Shown: positions 1-5,873, counted from the stretch's first letter. The stretch is DNA of 16,045 nt from Acinetobacter sp. 10FS3-1 (GCF_013343215.1 NZ_CP039148.1:1-16045); one strand, 5' to 3'. Numbers and translations are program-made. The notes: generated by a model not told the origin, from the sequence alone.

Positions 1-954
1 ATGAGAGATTTAGTTGTAAAAGATAATGCCTTAATAAATGCTAGCTATAACTTAGATTTAGTAGAACAACGTTTAATACTATTAGCCATTGTTGAAGCAC
101 GTGAAAGTGGTAGAGGTATTAATGCGAATGATCCATTAGAAGTTCATGCTGATAGTTATATCAATCAATTTGGCGTACACCGCAATACAGCCTATCAAGC
201 TCTAAAAGATGCTTGTAAAGATCTTTTTGCACGTCAGTTTAGTTATCAAGAAAAAAAGGCTAATGGGAATATCAGAAATGTTATGAGTCGCTGGGTTTCT
301 CAGATTGCTTATAACGACAATGAAGCGACTGTAGACCTAATATTTGCTCCAGCTGTCGTTCCATTCATCACCAGGTTAGAAGAGCAATTTACGAAATATG
401 AACTACAACAAGTCAGTAGCCTTAGTAGTGCTTATGCTATTCGTTTATATGAGCTTCTAATTCAATGGCGAAGTGCTGGTAAAACACCAATTATAGAGCT
501 ACAAGAGTTCAGAAAAAAATTAGGTGTTCTTGATAATGAATATTTACGGATGGCTCACTTAAAAGAACGTGTGCTAGAACTTTCAATTAAGCAGATAAAT
601 GAACATACAGATATTTGTGTAAAGTATGAGCAGCATAAACGGGGGCGCTCAATATCTGGTTTTTCGTTTAACTTTAAACAGAAAAAAAAGGACTCTCCAC
701 CTCTAGTAGATAGAGATCCTAATACTTTAGATTTCTTTACAAAGATGACTGATGCACAACGCCATATGTTTGCAAATAAACTTTCCGAACTTCCTGAAAT
801 GGGTCGTTATTCCCAGGGAACTGAAAGCTATCCGCAATTTGCTATTCGTATTGCTGAGATGCTGCAAGACCCTGACCGAATAAAAGAACTATACCCATAC
901 CTAAAAAAAGTGGGATATATGCCATCAAATAAAAAGGACACCGTAAATGGCTAA
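1..954 (+). CDS. repB: Rep_3 family replication initiator
   Basis: Plasmid replication initiation protein of 317 residues that would bind the iterons at the right end of the window and open the origin. The N-terminal stretch (DLVVKDNALINASYNLD, then VEQRLILLAIVEARESG) and the following winged-helix segment (SYINQFGVHRNTAYQALKDA) are typical of Rep_3 (RepB) initiators of Acinetobacter plasmids; a second winged-helix domain lies at about residues 130-235. The length is normal for the family. The start is the first base of the window; joining the window ends puts it after an AT-rich leader with only a weak Shine-Dalgarno (AGTGG). It overlaps the next gene by 8 nt, so the two are probably co-translated. 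Expression is probably autoregulated through the iterons (family knowledge). Confidence 0.96.
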   Translation: MRDLVVKDNALINASYNLDLVEQRLILLAIVEARESGRGINANDPLEVHADSYINQFGVHRNTAYQALKDACKDLFARQFSYQEKKANGNIRNVMSRWVSQIAYNDNEATVDLIFAPAVVPFITRLEEQFTKYELQQVSSLSSAYAIRLYELLIQWRSAGKTPIIELQEFRKKLGVLDNEYLRMAHLKERVLELSIKQINEHTDICVKYEQHKRGRSISGFSFNFKQKKKDSPPLVDRDPNTLDFFTKMTDAQRHMFANKLSELPEMGRYSQGTESYPQFAIRIAEMLQDPDRIKELYPYLKKVGYMPSNKKDTVNG

Positions 955-1522
955 GTTATCACTAAGTGAAGTATCTAAAAAATTTCATGTGGATAGATCA
1001 ACTATTTACAGAGCTGTACGTAATGGACGTTTATCACGCTCCAGTGATGGACAATTCGATCTAGCAGAGGTCATCCGATGCTTTGGAGAACCTGAGCAAA
1101 CATCTCAAAAAATTGAATCATCTAAGCAAGAAGGTGATGAATCTACAAAAAAACTTATTGCCCATTTAGAAAATGAAGTCAAAAAATACCAAGAACGTGA
1201 AGAACGGTTAATGCAACAAATTGACCGTATGCAAACACTCATTGAGCTGAAAAGTGTTGCACCTGCCACAGCAGCACCACAACAAGATGCTACGGCATGC
1301 GACACCGATCTACCACAGCATGCGACAACACAACAAGACAATGATAATAAAAAGAATAATGAATTAAATATTGCAGAAAATGTGGCAGTGCCACAGCAAG
1401 AAACTACGGCATACCACACCCAAACGCTACAGCATGCCACGTTGCAGAATGTGGCAGTGCCACAACACAAAAAACGTGGATTATTTGGCCGTGTGCTAAA
1501 TGCTGTTTTTGATCATGACTGA
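947..1522 (+). CDS. HTH replication-accessory protein with repetitive C-terminus
   Basis: A 191-residue protein of the type usually encoded next to Rep_3 initiators in Acinetobacter plasmids and often labelled RepA or DNA-binding protein. Residues 1-45 form a MerR/excisionase-like helix-turn-helix (LSEVSKKFHVDRSTIYRAV). Residues 65-100 are a predicted coiled coil (ENEVKKYQEREERLMQQIDRM). Residues 104-170 contain a degenerate repeated unit, seen as PQQDATACDTDLPQHATTQQ and again as PQQETTAYHTQTLQHATLQ. The protein ends in a basic tail (KKRGLFGRVLNAVFDHD). Two copies of a 15-bp palindrome lie inside the repeat DNA. It overlaps repB by 8 nt. Its exact role (copy control, partition-like function or helper of RepB) is not established. 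These plasmids often replicate without it, so it may be accessory. Confidence 0.85.
   Translation: MAKLSLSEVSKKFHVDRSTIYRAVRNGRLSRSSDGQFDLAEVIRCFGEPEQTSQKIESSKQEGDESTKKLIAHLENEVKKYQEREERLMQQIDRMQTLIELKSVAPATAAPQQDATACDTDLPQHATTQQDNDNKKNNELNIAENVAVPQQETTAYHTQTLQHATLQNVAVPQHKKRGLFGRVLNAVFDHD
1273..1464 (+). repeat. Internal repeats and twin 15-bp palindromes in the HTH gene
   Basis: Two imperfect copies of a roughly 55-60 bp unit begin near 1273 and 1388. Two exact copies of the palindrome TGTGGCAGTGCCACA lie at 1381-1395 and 1450-1464. Related GCATGC/GCATGCC words recur at about 1297, 1318 and 1434. The repeats are in frame and encode the duplicated PQQ...QHAT protein segment. Confidence 0.8.
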
Positions 1523-1542
1523 GCAATCTAGGGAGAGAAATC

Positions 1543-1686
1543 ATGCCGAAACTGAAAGACATTGCCCTGGGCATTATTGTGGCTCCGCTGCTGATCCCGA
1601 TTATGCTAATTGCATCGTACCAGGATAAAAAGGCACTGAAGAAAGAGCTGGATGAACGCCAAAAAGAAAAAGCCCAGGCTTCCTGA
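1543..1686 (+). CDS. Small membrane peptide, 47 residues
   Basis: A short gene 20 nt after the HTH gene, preceded by a strong Shine-Dalgarno (GGGAGAG, 1531-1537) that fixes the ATG at 1543. The product begins MPKLKDIALGIIVAPLLIP, has a single hydrophobic helix at about residues 7-25 (ALGIIVAPLLIPIMLIASY), then a strongly charged tail (DKKALKKELDERQKEKAQAS). The codon use is clearly richer in GC (GGC, CTG, CCG, GTG codons) than the neighbouring AT-rich genes, which suggests a different origin. The stop codon lies inside a hairpin (1670-1702). The function is unknown. It is placed as a third gene of the rep operon and could be a small inner-membrane protein. Confidence 0.75.
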   Translation: MPKLKDIALGIIVAPLLIPIMLIASYQDKKALKKELDERQKEKAQAS

Positions 1687-1702
1687 TTATTCACCTGGGC
1701 TT
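1670..1702 (+). terminator. Hairpin overlapping the end of the 47-residue gene
   Basis: AAGCCCAGG (1670-1678) pairs with CCTGGGCTT (1694-1702), and the TGA stop sits in the loop. There is no long T-run after it, so it may be an attenuating or mRNA-stabilising hairpin rather than a full terminator. Confidence 0.55.
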
Positions 1703-1756
1703 ATTAAAGCCGTGGAACATTGCTCAATAAGTAGGCGTGGAACGTGACAAATCATT

Positions 1757-1790
1757 AAAAAAGCCCAATCAGGTCTGATTGGGCTTTTTT
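1757..1790 (+). terminator. Strong bidirectional terminator of the rep operon
   Basis: A perfect stem AAAAGCCCAATCAG / CTGATTGGGCTTTT with a 2-nt loop, followed by a T-run. It has a run of A before and T after, so it works in both directions and insulates the rep operon from the pdif cargo that starts 42 nt later. Confidence 0.9.
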
Positions 1791-1831
1791 ATGGATACTA
1801 AAGCTCTGATTTAAAAAGACAAATTAAAAGC

Positions 1832-1859
1832 ATTTCGTATAAGGTGTATTATGTTAATT
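1832..1859 (+). other. pdif site 1 (XerC-XerD orientation)
   Basis: XerC arm ATTTCGTATAA, spacer GGTGTA, XerD arm TTATGTTAATT. It marks the left border of the modular cargo region. Confidence 0.9.
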
Positions 1860-1881
1860 TTAGGGAAATTAAAGAGTAGAA

Positions 1882-2223
1882 ATGAACTTAAATCTAAATA
1901 ATAAAAAATTTGTAAATGCTAAAAATACATCTAATGGAGAAGTATCTCACGAGACTATTTTTAATTATTACCAAGTAGGTGAGCGTATAGAAGCTACCTA
2001 TTCTGGTGGCAGTATTACCAATGGACATTTACTAGGTTTCATGACTTCTGAAAAAACTTTCACTATGGCATACCACCACATCAATGAGATGAATGAATTA
2101 CGTATAGGTGAATGTAATACTGAGATTGAGATCCAAGCCAATGGAAAAATTAAGTTAATTGAAAACTGGCAATGGCGTAATGGAGACTGTTCTACAGGCG
2201 AATCAATACTTGTTGAAATGTAA
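1882..2223 (+). CDS. Conserved hypothetical protein (GEVSxxT...F.Y..GxRIxATYSGG family)
   Basis: A 113-residue soluble protein. Its pattern NTSNGEVSHETIFNYYQVG, then ATYSGGSITNGHLLG, and near the C-terminus ENWQWRNGDCSTG resembles a widespread family of small beta-rich proteins. These are often annotated, without biochemical support, as N-acetylglutamate synthase-like. The similarity is recalled from the motif pattern and not from a search. There is no signal peptide or membrane helix. The start at 1882 lies 22 nt after pdif site 1, with an AAAGAG-type Shine-Dalgarno in the leader. A terminator-like hairpin follows directly. The biological role is unknown. Confidence 0.8.
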   Translation: MNLNLNNKKFVNAKNTSNGEVSHETIFNYYQVGERIEATYSGGSITNGHLLGFMTSEKTFTMAYHHINEMNELRIGECNTEIEIQANGKIKLIENWQWRNGDCSTGESILVEM

Positions 2224-2280
2224 GGTAGAAATAAATAAAGCCCTGATCTTAGATCGGGGCTTCGTAATTAATTTTAGAGA
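2223..2280. other. Decayed pdif linker (two vestigial half-sites)
   Basis: GTAGAAATAAATAAAG after the stop of the first gene resembles the XerC end of an XerD-XerC site plus its flank (compare TATGAAATAAAAAACC at 9485-9500). CTTCGTAA joined directly to TTAATTTTAG (2260-2277) looks like an XerC-XerD site that lost its spacer and the inner half of the XerD arm. With the hairpin between them, this has the layout of the intact linkers elsewhere in the window. Confidence 0.6.
2238..2262 (+). terminator. Hairpin between the two genes of module 1
   Basis: AAGCCCTGATC pairs with GATCGGGGCTT around a TTA loop, with one G-T pair. It corresponds to the terminator hairpins found in the other pdif linkers. 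The downstream arm runs into a decayed pdif sequence. Confidence 0.7.
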
Positions 2281-2291
2281 AAGTTAAAAAC

Positions 2292-2525
2292 ATGAGAAAA
2301 GAGTTAAGAGAAATATTTATTCATGGATGTAATGAGAAAATTGAGAAGAAAGGAGATAGCGTAGGTTTATCTTTCTATGCCTTTTTCAAGAATAAAAATG
2401 ATAATCCTGAGCTTTTAATGGAAGCAGCTAATTGGTGGATCATGCAACATAAATTAGATCATTTCGAAAAAGCCGTAAAAATTAAAGCTCTTGTTTTAAG
2501 TGAATCTTCGCTTAACTTAACATAA
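2292..2525 (+). CDS. Small hypothetical protein, 77 residues
   Basis: An unrecognised soluble protein, probably helical, with an aromatic-rich middle (LSFYAFFKNKN, then EAANWWIMQHKLDHFEKAVKIKALV). It has no signal peptide or membrane helix. The ATG at 2292 is the first in frame after the vestigial pdif. The Shine-Dalgarno is poor (AGAAAG, about 10 nt upstream). The TAA stop at 2523-2525 is supplied by the XerD arm of pdif site 2, so the gene ends inside the recombination site. No function can be assigned. Confidence 0.65.
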   Translation: MRKELREIFIHGCNEKIEKKGDSVGLSFYAFFKNKNDNPELLMEAANWWIMQHKLDHFEKAVKIKALVLSESSLNLT

Positions 2526-2542
2526 TGGCTGTTATACGCAAT
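2515..2542 (-). other. pdif site 2 (XerD-XerC orientation)
   Basis: XerD arm ACTTAACATAA, spacer TGGCTG, XerC arm TTATACGCAAT. It overlaps the stop codon of the preceding gene. Confidence 0.88.
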
Positions 2543-2548
2543 AAAAAA

Positions 2549-2568
2549 ACCTGGGCACCAACCCAGGT
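2549..2568 (-). terminator. Linker terminator 1
   Basis: ACCTGGG (2549-2555) pairs with CCCAGGT (2562-2568). The A-run just to the left gives a T-run on the minus strand. It is related to the hairpins at 9498-9517 and 10769-10788. Confidence 0.75.
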
Positions 2569-2618
2569 CTAAAATTTAAAAAACAGATAAATATCAGTGC
2601 AATAAACTCATTTTTCTA

Positions 2619-2646
2619 ATTTCGCATAACGTGTATTATGTTAATT
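2619..2646 (+). other. pdif site 3 (XerC-XerD orientation)
   Basis: XerC arm ATTTCGCATAA, spacer CGTGTA, XerD arm TTATGTTAATT. It has the same spacer as the sites at 5930 and 9569. Confidence 0.92.
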
Positions 2647-2663
2647 TTAGAAAAATTTAAAAA

Positions 2664-3158
2664 ATGAAGAAACTACAAATCATCTTTTCAGTAATTTTAG
2701 TCATAGTAATTTTATGGGGTATACAATGGATGTTTCATGGTTTTCCAGTAAAACCTTCAAACATCAATAATGTAAAACCTACTGGAGATATAGAATCTAA
2801 CTTAAATGCATTCTTAACTGACACAGCTTTACCACGAATAATAGAGAGTTGTATTCCCTTCTATAATGAAGATTTTAGAAAACTAAATTCTCAGCTTAAA
2901 AACTCACCTGATTTAATTAAGGCTGATCACTTTAATAAAGCTCAATTAATAACAATTAATTCTGATACAAGAAAAAAAGAAGCCAACTTATCTACTGTAA
3001 ATATTATTAATGAATTTTTTACTGTTTTAGATAGTCCAATGACTAATCCAGAAATGCTACAAAGATGTTTCGGAAATTATGGTTATACACTTCAAGACAT
3101 GAGAAGGATTAAGAAAAAATTTAGCAATTTTGCAAGGCTTTGTTGCATAAAGGTTTGA
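2664..3158 (+). CDS. Membrane-anchored hypothetical protein, C-terminus altered by an IS
   Basis: A 164-residue product with an N-terminal membrane helix or uncleaved signal anchor (LQIIFSVILVIVILWGIQWMF, about residues 4-24) and a soluble remainder with two cysteines (C63 and C135 by rough count), probably periplasmic. The family is not recognised. The ATG at 2664 follows pdif site 3 by 17 nt. An IS5-family element is inserted after codon 157. The last seven residues, RLCCIKV, are encoded by the IS end. Removing the IS and one 9-bp duplication restores a 160-residue protein ending FANSN with a stop at 4192-4194. Only the last three residues have therefore been replaced, and the protein may still work. 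Confidence 0.7.
   Translation: MKKLQIIFSVILVIVILWGIQWMFHGFPVKPSNINNVKPTGDIESNLNAFLTDTALPRIIESCIPFYNEDFRKLNSQLKNSPDLIKADHFNKAQLITINSDTRKKEANLSTVNIINEFFTVLDSPMTNPEMLQRCFGNYGYTLQDMRRIKKKFSNFARLCCIKV
3127..3135 (+). repeat. Target-site duplication, left copy
   Basis: ATTTTGCAA, identical to 4175-4183 on the other side of the insertion sequence. Confidence 0.93.
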
Positions 3159-4174
3159 AAGGCTGAGTTCCCTTAAGCTACTCAAATTTAAGAGACAACT
3201 TGGGTATGAGGGCGACCTAATTCTGTGAATTTATTCAAGACTGCTATGCGTGCATGGATCTCATTCACCTGACTTGGAAAACTCCGCGCTGTTAATTTAT
3301 CGCCTAATAATTTGATGCAATGCATCTTGGTTTCAACCAAACTTCGACGGTGATAACCAGACCACTTTTTCCAAAGCGATCTGCCTAGCCGTTTGACTGT
3401 CTTTAATAATTCGTTCCGCTCTATAGACCTCGCTTGCTGATCCTTCCAAGGCTTTGCATTCTTTCTAGGTGGAATGATCGCATGTGCATCTCGATCTAAA
3501 ATGACTTGTCGGCAGTGCTTTGTGTCATAAGCACCATCTGTATAAACAGAATCAATTGGTTCATCCAAGGGAATTTGAGCAAGTAAATCTTCGAGTACTT
3601 GAGAATCACTGACATTATTTGTGGTGAGTTGTACTGCACGTATTTGCAGGGTTTTAGCATCTATAGCAATGTGAAGCTTACGCCATTGGCGACGATATTC
3701 AGCCCCATGTTTCTTGCGTTTCCATTCACCTTCACCAAGAAACTTCAAACCAGTAGAGTCTACGAGTAGATGCAGTCCATCACTACTTTTTTGATAGCTA
3801 ATCGCAATATCAATATGCTTTTGTCTACGACAAAGGGTGGAATAATCCGGAGCTGTCCAATCTAATCCAGAGAGTTTAATCAGACTTTGAACAAAACCTG
3901 TGACCATACGTAAAGAGAGTCGGAATAGTAATTTGATCATTAAGCAGCATTGAATCGCTGTATCGGAGTAGGTTTGATTTCGACCTTGCTTGCCTTGTGA
4001 TTGTGCATACCACTGAGTCTTTGGATCAAACCAAATGGAAATATTACCTCGGTTAATTAAGGCTCGGTTATAGGATGACCAATTGGTTGTACGGTAGATT
4101 TTAGAGGCAGGCTTATTCATTTTGAAATTATATTGCTGAATAAGCTTTTGATGCTAGGTTTGTGCAACAAAGCC
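3136..4174 (-). mobile_element. Complete IS5-family element (IS903-like group)
   Basis: A 1039-bp insertion sequence. Its ends GGCTTTGTTGCATAAA (3136-3151) and TTTGTGCAACAAAGCC (4159-4174) are inverted repeats with one mismatch. It carries one transposase gene on the minus strand. It is flanked by a perfect 9-bp direct repeat ATTTTGCAA at 3127-3135 and 4175-4183, which is the target-site duplication length of the IS903 group. IS17 of Acinetobacter is a plausible close relative, but this was not checked by alignment. The intact ends and duplication indicate a recent simple transposition. Confidence 0.93.
3188..4120 (-). CDS. IS5-family DDE transposase
   Basis: A 310-residue transposase that catalyses cut-and-paste movement of the surrounding element. 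It has an N-terminal DUF4372/DDE_Tnp_1-type region and the DDE catalytic triad: D121 in LLVDSTGLK, D195 in VYTDGAYD, and E263 in the signature YHRRSLVETKMHCIK, which fits Y-2-R-3-E-6-K. The reading frame is complete with no frameshift, so the element is probably active. The ATG at 4120 lies 54 nt inside the right end of the element. It is transcribed opposite to the gene it interrupts. Confidence 0.95.
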   Translation of the reverse strand: MNKPASKIYRTTNWSSYNRALINRGNISIWFDPKTQWYAQSQGKQGRNQTYSDTAIQCCLMIKLLFRLSLRMVTGFVQSLIKLSGLDWTAPDYSTLCRRQKHIDIAISYQKSSDGLHLLVDSTGLKFLGEGEWKRKKHGAEYRRQWRKLHIAIDAKTLQIRAVQLTTNNVSDSQVLEDLLAQIPLDEPIDSVYTDGAYDTKHCRQVILDRDAHAIIPPRKNAKPWKDQQARSIERNELLKTVKRLGRSLWKKWSGYHRRSLVETKMHCIKLLGDKLTARSFPSQVNEIHARIAVLNKFTELGRPHTQVVS

Positions 4175-4183
4175 ATTTTGCAA
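4175..4183 (+). repeat. Target-site duplication, right copy
   Basis: ATTTTGCAA, identical to 3127-3135. The displaced end of the interrupted gene (…AACTCAAATTAA) continues to 4194. Confidence 0.93.
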
Positions 4184-4207
4184 ACTCAAATTAATTAGAT
4201 ACCCTGC

Positions 4208-4235
4208 ATTTAACATAATGGTTGTTATGCGAAAT
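4208..4235 (-). other. pdif site 4 (XerD-XerC orientation)
   Basis: XerD arm ATTTAACATAA, spacer TGGTTG, XerC arm TTATGCGAAAT. Confidence 0.92.
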
Positions 4236-4348
4236 TCCTAGCATATTCACCTTTTGTCTTATATCTTTGTTTTTACCAATAGGTAAAATATATTCATAAC
4301 CTACATCGGAAAAGTAGGTAGTTAAGAAAAAAATTGCAGAGATTTATA

Positions 4349-4385
4349 AGCCTTATAGTAACGGGAGAGACTATAGGGCTTTTTA
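4349..4385 (+). terminator. Terminator-like hairpin before the recombinase module
   Basis: AGCCTTATAGT (4349-4359) pairs with ACTATAGGGCT (4370-4380), with one T-G pair, followed by TTTTATTT. It would stop plus-strand transcription. Two smaller inverted repeats precede it: TTTTACC/GGTAAAA (4271-4288) and CCTAC/GTAGG (4300-4318). Confidence 0.7.
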
Positions 4386-4406
4386 TTTATCTTAATATTC
4401 ATATAC

Positions 4407-4544
4407 CTAATGGATTTGCTTTTCAACTAGTTCCAATTTGTTTAATGCTTGCCGTTTTTTATGATCATTATTAATCTTTACAACTAGAGCTAAAATAAAA
4501 ACCATCACTATAAAAACAAGGAAAATCAAATGCTTTTTCATCAT
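4407..4544 (-). CDS. Small membrane peptide, 45 residues
   Basis: A short minus-strand gene downstream of the serine recombinase. It starts at one of two adjacent ATG codons (4544 or 4541), with GGA about 8 nt upstream as a modest ribosome site. The product begins MMKKHLIFLVFIVMVFILAL, a single hydrophobic helix at about residues 5-22, followed by a basic tail (KINNDHKKRQALNKLELVEK). The reading frame extends upstream to 4667 and would overlap the recombinase, but that extension lacks a better start. The function is unknown. It may be a real small membrane protein or a chance frame. Confidence 0.45.
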   Translation of the reverse strand: MMKKHLIFLVFIVMVFILALVVKINNDHKKRQALNKLELVEKQIH

Positions 4545-4626
4545 TAATTCCGTCTTTTGATCTTTAAAAATGCCTTGCTCCTTTGTAAATAGATATGACA
4601 TAAGGGAAGCACTGATACAAGCCTTT

Positions 4627-5238
4627 TTAAATGACTTTAGCAACTCGATAAACAGTTGCAACTCCACAATTCACTGCTTTGGCAATTTCTTCCTTAGTCA
4701 TATTGCCAGCTGCTAGTAATTCTTTTATTCGTTTGTGCTTAGCCTCATTGGCTTTCTTACCTGTTGGCTTGTAACCCGAACGTGCCAAGCCCTGCTTAAT
4801 ACGTTCTATACGTTTCTCATTGTCCAGGCGGGCCATTGTTGCCAGGAGATCAATCAACATATTGTTGATGAGATCCAGGATTGAATGAGTAATGCTGTCA
4901 CTGGTTTGAATCATTTGGTAGGTAGTAGGAAGATCTGCTACGACTAAACGAAGTCCCTTCTCCTGGATCCTGCGCTTCAGCTCTTGAAAATCCTGTTGGG
5001 TTAGGCGTGATAATCGGTCAATACTTTCAACCAACAAGGTGTCGCCTTGATTTGCTTCTGACAGTAGCTTATTCAATTCAGGTCGGTCTAACTTCGTACC
5101 ACTATAGTTTTCCACGTACACAATGGTTTCGCCCAAATTCAAGTTTTGGTTTAGATCCTGAAGAATCTGCAAAGCCCTTTCTGCATCTTGATCTTTAGTT
5201 GAAGCTCGTAGATAAATACGTGTATTCATTTCTATCAT
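4627..5238 (-). CDS. Serine recombinase (resolvase/invertase family)
   Basis: A 203-residue small serine recombinase. The N-terminal catalytic domain has the YLRAST motif with the nucleophilic serine at about residue 13, followed by ESIDRLSRLTQQDFQELK, the family's conserved DRLSR segment. A long helix (about 128-165) leads to a C-terminal helix-turn-helix (LLAAGNMTKEEIAKAVNCGVATVYRV), which binds the recombination site. Length and domain order fit Tn3-type resolvases and invertases. The start may be 5238 or the in-frame ATG at 5229, which would give MNTRIYLRAST. It sits alone with no transposase or invertible segment nearby, so resolution of plasmid multimers is the likely role. Inverted repeats directly upstream are candidate binding sites. 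Confidence 0.9.
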   Translation of the reverse strand: MIEMNTRIYLRASTKDQDAERALQILQDLNQNLNLGETIVYVENYSGTKLDRPELNKLLSEANQGDTLLVESIDRLSRLTQQDFQELKRRIQEKGLRLVVADLPTTYQMIQTSDSITHSILDLINNMLIDLLATMARLDNEKRIERIKQGLARSGYKPTGKKANEAKHKRIKELLAAGNMTKEEIAKAVNCGVATVYRVAKVI

Positions 5239-5330
5239 TTAATCTTAATTCTATTAGATTAATGATAACAATATCATTTAATTATTGCATTAAGTCTAAT
5301 GATAGATATTGTATGCGATTTGGCTCGCTA
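5234..5330. promoter_or_regulatory. Candidate resolvase site upstream of the serine recombinase
   Basis: An AT-rich stretch with related words. ATCATTTAATCT at about 5234-5245 faces AGATTAATGAT at 5256-5266 as an imperfect palindrome. ATTAAGTCTAATGATAGATA at about 5288-5307 repeats the AATGATA motif. Spaced dimer sites upstream of the gene are usual for resolvases. The assignment is inferred from position and symmetry only. Confidence 0.4.
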
Positions 5331-5350
5331 TCATTCAGCTATACTCTTTT

Positions 5351-5380
5351 GATAAAAAAAGCATGACTAAAAGCCATGCC
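5351..5380 (-). terminator. Minus-strand terminator after the tautomerase module
   Basis: GCATG (5361-5365) pairs with CATGC (5375-5379). The A-run at 5354-5360 becomes a T-run on the minus strand. It would stop transcripts coming leftward from the tautomerase-like gene through pdif site 5. Confidence 0.65.
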
Positions 5381-5385
5381 TTGGG

Positions 5386-5413
5386 AATTCGTATAACGCG
5401 TATTATGTTGATT
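5386..5413 (+). other. pdif site 5 (XerC-XerD orientation)
   Basis: XerC arm AATTCGTATAA, spacer CGCGTA, XerD arm TTATGTTGATT. The XerD arm has one change from the usual TTATGTTAATT. Confidence 0.85.
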
Positions 5414-5422
5414 TTAGGAAAT

Positions 5423-5812
5423 TTAAATATTTACCTTATAATTTAACTGTAGTTCATCCGCATTTTCCCCTCTAATGCCCCAGTTTTCTTTAGGAGTTTC
5501 AAATATAGTTATCTCAACATCATTTGAATCAATACCGCATAGATTGTTTATATTTTCGAATAGAGTCTTAATAAATGCTTTTTTAGTCTCTTTTGTTCGT
5601 CCATCGAACATGGAAATTTCAATAATTATATAAGATGTACTGCGGTCTGCTGGATATATAAAATTTTTGGATTCTAGTGGAATAAAACGTTGAAACCTTT
5701 TTTCTTCAGGGTATTTTAATTCTTTAACTAAAGCCTGATGGATAGCTTTACTTAAATTATCACGATGTAATTCTATAGTTTCATCTAAAGCATAAATTTT
5801 TATCTGAGACAT
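5423..5812 (-). CDS. Tautomerase-superfamily protein without N-terminal proline
   Basis: A 129-residue protein of the 4-oxalocrotonate tautomerase/MIF-like superfamily, probably the Tautomerase_2 group. The segments supporting this are KRFQRFIPLESKNFIYPADR, IIIEISMFDGRTKETKKAF and VEITIFETPKENWGIRG. The catalytic residue of the superfamily is the proline exposed when Met1 is removed. Here codon 2 is TCT (Ser), in MSQIKIYALDE, so classical Pro1 catalysis is not expected. The start at 5812 has a GAGAAAG ribosome site just upstream and no earlier in-frame candidate that would give Met-Pro. Some relatives may also begin Met-Ser or Met-Ala (recollection, unverified). It is the only gene in its pdif module. 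The substrate is unknown. Confidence 0.85.
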   Translation of the reverse strand: MSQIKIYALDETIELHRDNLSKAIHQALVKELKYPEEKRFQRFIPLESKNFIYPADRSTSYIIIEISMFDGRTKETKKAFIKTLFENINNLCGIDSNDVEITIFETPKENWGIRGENADELQLNYKVNI

Positions 5813-5854
5813 TACTTTCTCTAAATTAAAACCCTAATTTTACCTTAATTTCTC

Positions 5855-5873
5855 CCCCTATTTAATATAGGGG
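5855..5873. terminator. Hairpin merged with pdif site 6
   Basis: CCCCTAT (5855-5861) pairs with ATAGGGG (5867-5873). Its right arm overwrites the end of the XerD arm and the start of the spacer of the pdif site at 5860, which explains that site's degenerate sequence. There is no clear T-run. Confidence 0.5.

Noticed and set aside
1105..1470. Minus-strand frame of 121 codons, rich in Cys and Ser
   Set aside because: It is the antisense of the repetitive part of the HTH gene. Its odd composition comes from the repeats, and it has no ribosome site.
1404..1694. Minus-strand frame of 96 codons
   Set aside because: It is antisense to the end of the HTH gene and the whole 47-residue gene, which has the better start and ribosome site.
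1711..1743. Direct repeat CGTGGAAC at 1711-1718 and 1736-1743
   Set aside because: Eight bases repeated 25 bp apart between two hairpins is too short to interpret without comparison.
4545..4667. N-terminal extension of the small membrane gene to 86 codons
   Set aside because: It would overlap the recombinase gene and lacks a ribosome site. The MMKKH start gives a sensible membrane peptide.
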